From Synchiropus splendidus (lineage: Eukaryota > Chordata > Actinopteri > Syngnathiformes > Callionymidae), in contig NC_071336.1 in assembly GCF_027744825.2 (NCBI RefSeq), positions 25,080,501 to 25,144,500 of the forward strand: DNA of 64,000 nt, in the 5' to 3' direction. Numbering within the stretch: the first letter of the stretch is position 1; each line of letters starts with the position of its first letter. Below the pieces are notes generated by a model, which was not told the DNA's origin, did not search any database, and saw only the letters and a list, made by a program, of their open reading frames with translations. Position numbers and translations under genes: made by a program. This document shows, in pieces, positions 63,031 to 64,000 of the stretch.

Positions 63031-64000
63031 ACAAGTGTGATCATGAGTTAGAATCATTCCTAATCTCACTCATCACGCAGAGAATGAAAGCGAAAATAGA
63101 ACCAAAAGTTGTTTCTAAGACTGGTGAAGTGCAGCTGTCTGTCAGAAACTAACTACGATTGAAGCCACCACTGTTTTGTGTTGGATGCAGTGTTCATTTA
63201 CACAGTATCCATGCTGCCTGAATCTGGCAACTTTTTAAAACGCTAGGCTCTTTCGACGCCAACTTCATCGCCATGTATGTGCACCACCGGAAAAGGTGCC
63301 AATTGTAGAATTCTATTTTTATGTTTTGCCTCGACAAGCCATGAGCGGGGAGATACTCAAGAGACGAGAAGAGACAATGCCAATGTATTAGTTGATGACA
63401 TTATTTTAATTTAATGAATCTAATATTGTCTCTGAGGGGAAACCAGCCGGGGTTAGATTTGGAAAAGTCCAGAATAACAGTAGGAAATGCCAACGTGCTG
63501 AAGATACTATAAATGTACATCTTATGATATAAAGTGAGACCAGGATGATCATTTGTTTGGGATAAGTGTGTGTGCAGTTAAGAGTTGCAACTTGTTTTAG
63601 ATGTGTTTGAATGTTAATATTGGTGACACACAAAGGTTTGATTATCATTGTCAATATTTGTCCACATACATCATCGATACAGAAACGGGTTCTCAATTAA
63701 ACACAGTGGGGACAAACTATTTCCGGTATTGTATCAGTTCTGTGATAATTCAGTTAATTTCACTAATGCCTTTTTTTGTGCAGAGTGACTGAAGCGCGGT
63801 TGCAATAACACATCTGGTCTACATCTGTATATTTAAACTCATGAGACATTTTCACCTCCAGGAAGCATCTGTTGCCATTCAGACTCCAAAGACACTTTTG
63901 GTTCAGAGCAAACTTTCAATCGCATTTCTGAACACGTCCGAATAAAAACGTGCGGCGCATCCATTAGAAAAAAAACTTTTATTATATTCTGTAAAGTACG
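63031..64000. other. no gene seen
   Basis: AT-rich sequence without recognisable coding exons. The next gene expected by mammalian synteny (STK17A) is not visible. Confidence 0.4.

Noticed and set aside
59890..64000. STK17A expected downstream by synteny
   Set aside because: No kinase exon on either strand in this stretch.

Overview
The window is vertebrate nuclear DNA, most likely from a teleost fish. It is AT-rich and carries one large multi-exon gene with canonical GT-AG introns. Several introns are very short (57-90 bp). The rest is a fish-type mix of decayed repeats: Tc1-like and hAT DNA transposons, LINE 3' ends and a tRNA-derived SINE. No prokaryotic-style genes are present; most open frames are chance frames or low-complexity sequence.

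The one protein-coding gene is hecw1 (NEDL1), a NEDD4-family HECT E3 ubiquitin ligase, on the + strand. I could place 28 coding exons between 34184 and 59889 with every splice phase consistent. They encode the HECW N-terminal domain, a C2 domain, a long acidic linker with a Cys-Tyr-Ser repeat, two WW domains and a complete HECT domain with catalytic Cys, ending in Phe-Gly-Leu-Glu and a TAG stop. The joined product is 1604 residues from the Met at 34220, close to human HECW1 (about 1606). One more 5' coding exon is expected; a candidate lies in a CpG-rich promoter-like stretch at 25800-26260.

From 1 to about 25800 I find no convincing protein gene. This part holds two identical tRNA-Gly(TCC) genes on the - strand (7939-8010 and 8336-8407), Tc1-like remnants (8833-9883, 10612-10858, 13690-14490), LINE 3' ends (10985-11230, 16555-17200, also 30690-31020), a SINE (11290-11430), several hAT elements and microsatellites. 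From 59890 to the end lie the hecw1 3' UTR, of unknown length, and intergenic DNA.

The most interesting structure is a short inverted-repeat element family of about 165-245 bp with at least 12 copies here, six of them in or near hecw1 introns 2, 3, 20 and 23. Its termini read TAGTGATGGGTAGATGAGG and copies have 8-bp target duplications, so it is a hAT-type MITE. Each complete copy carries two inward-facing motifs that fit the CTCF core (CCASYAGRKGGCR), so the family could be spreading CTCF-like sites. Second is a pair of head-to-head interstitial telomeric arrays in hecw1 intron 18, (TTAGGG)n then (CCCTAA)n, the first flanked by a perfect 41-bp direct duplication. Others are a perfect 22-bp-stem hairpin at 25445-25498 and an 800-bp polypyrimidine satellite in intron 5.
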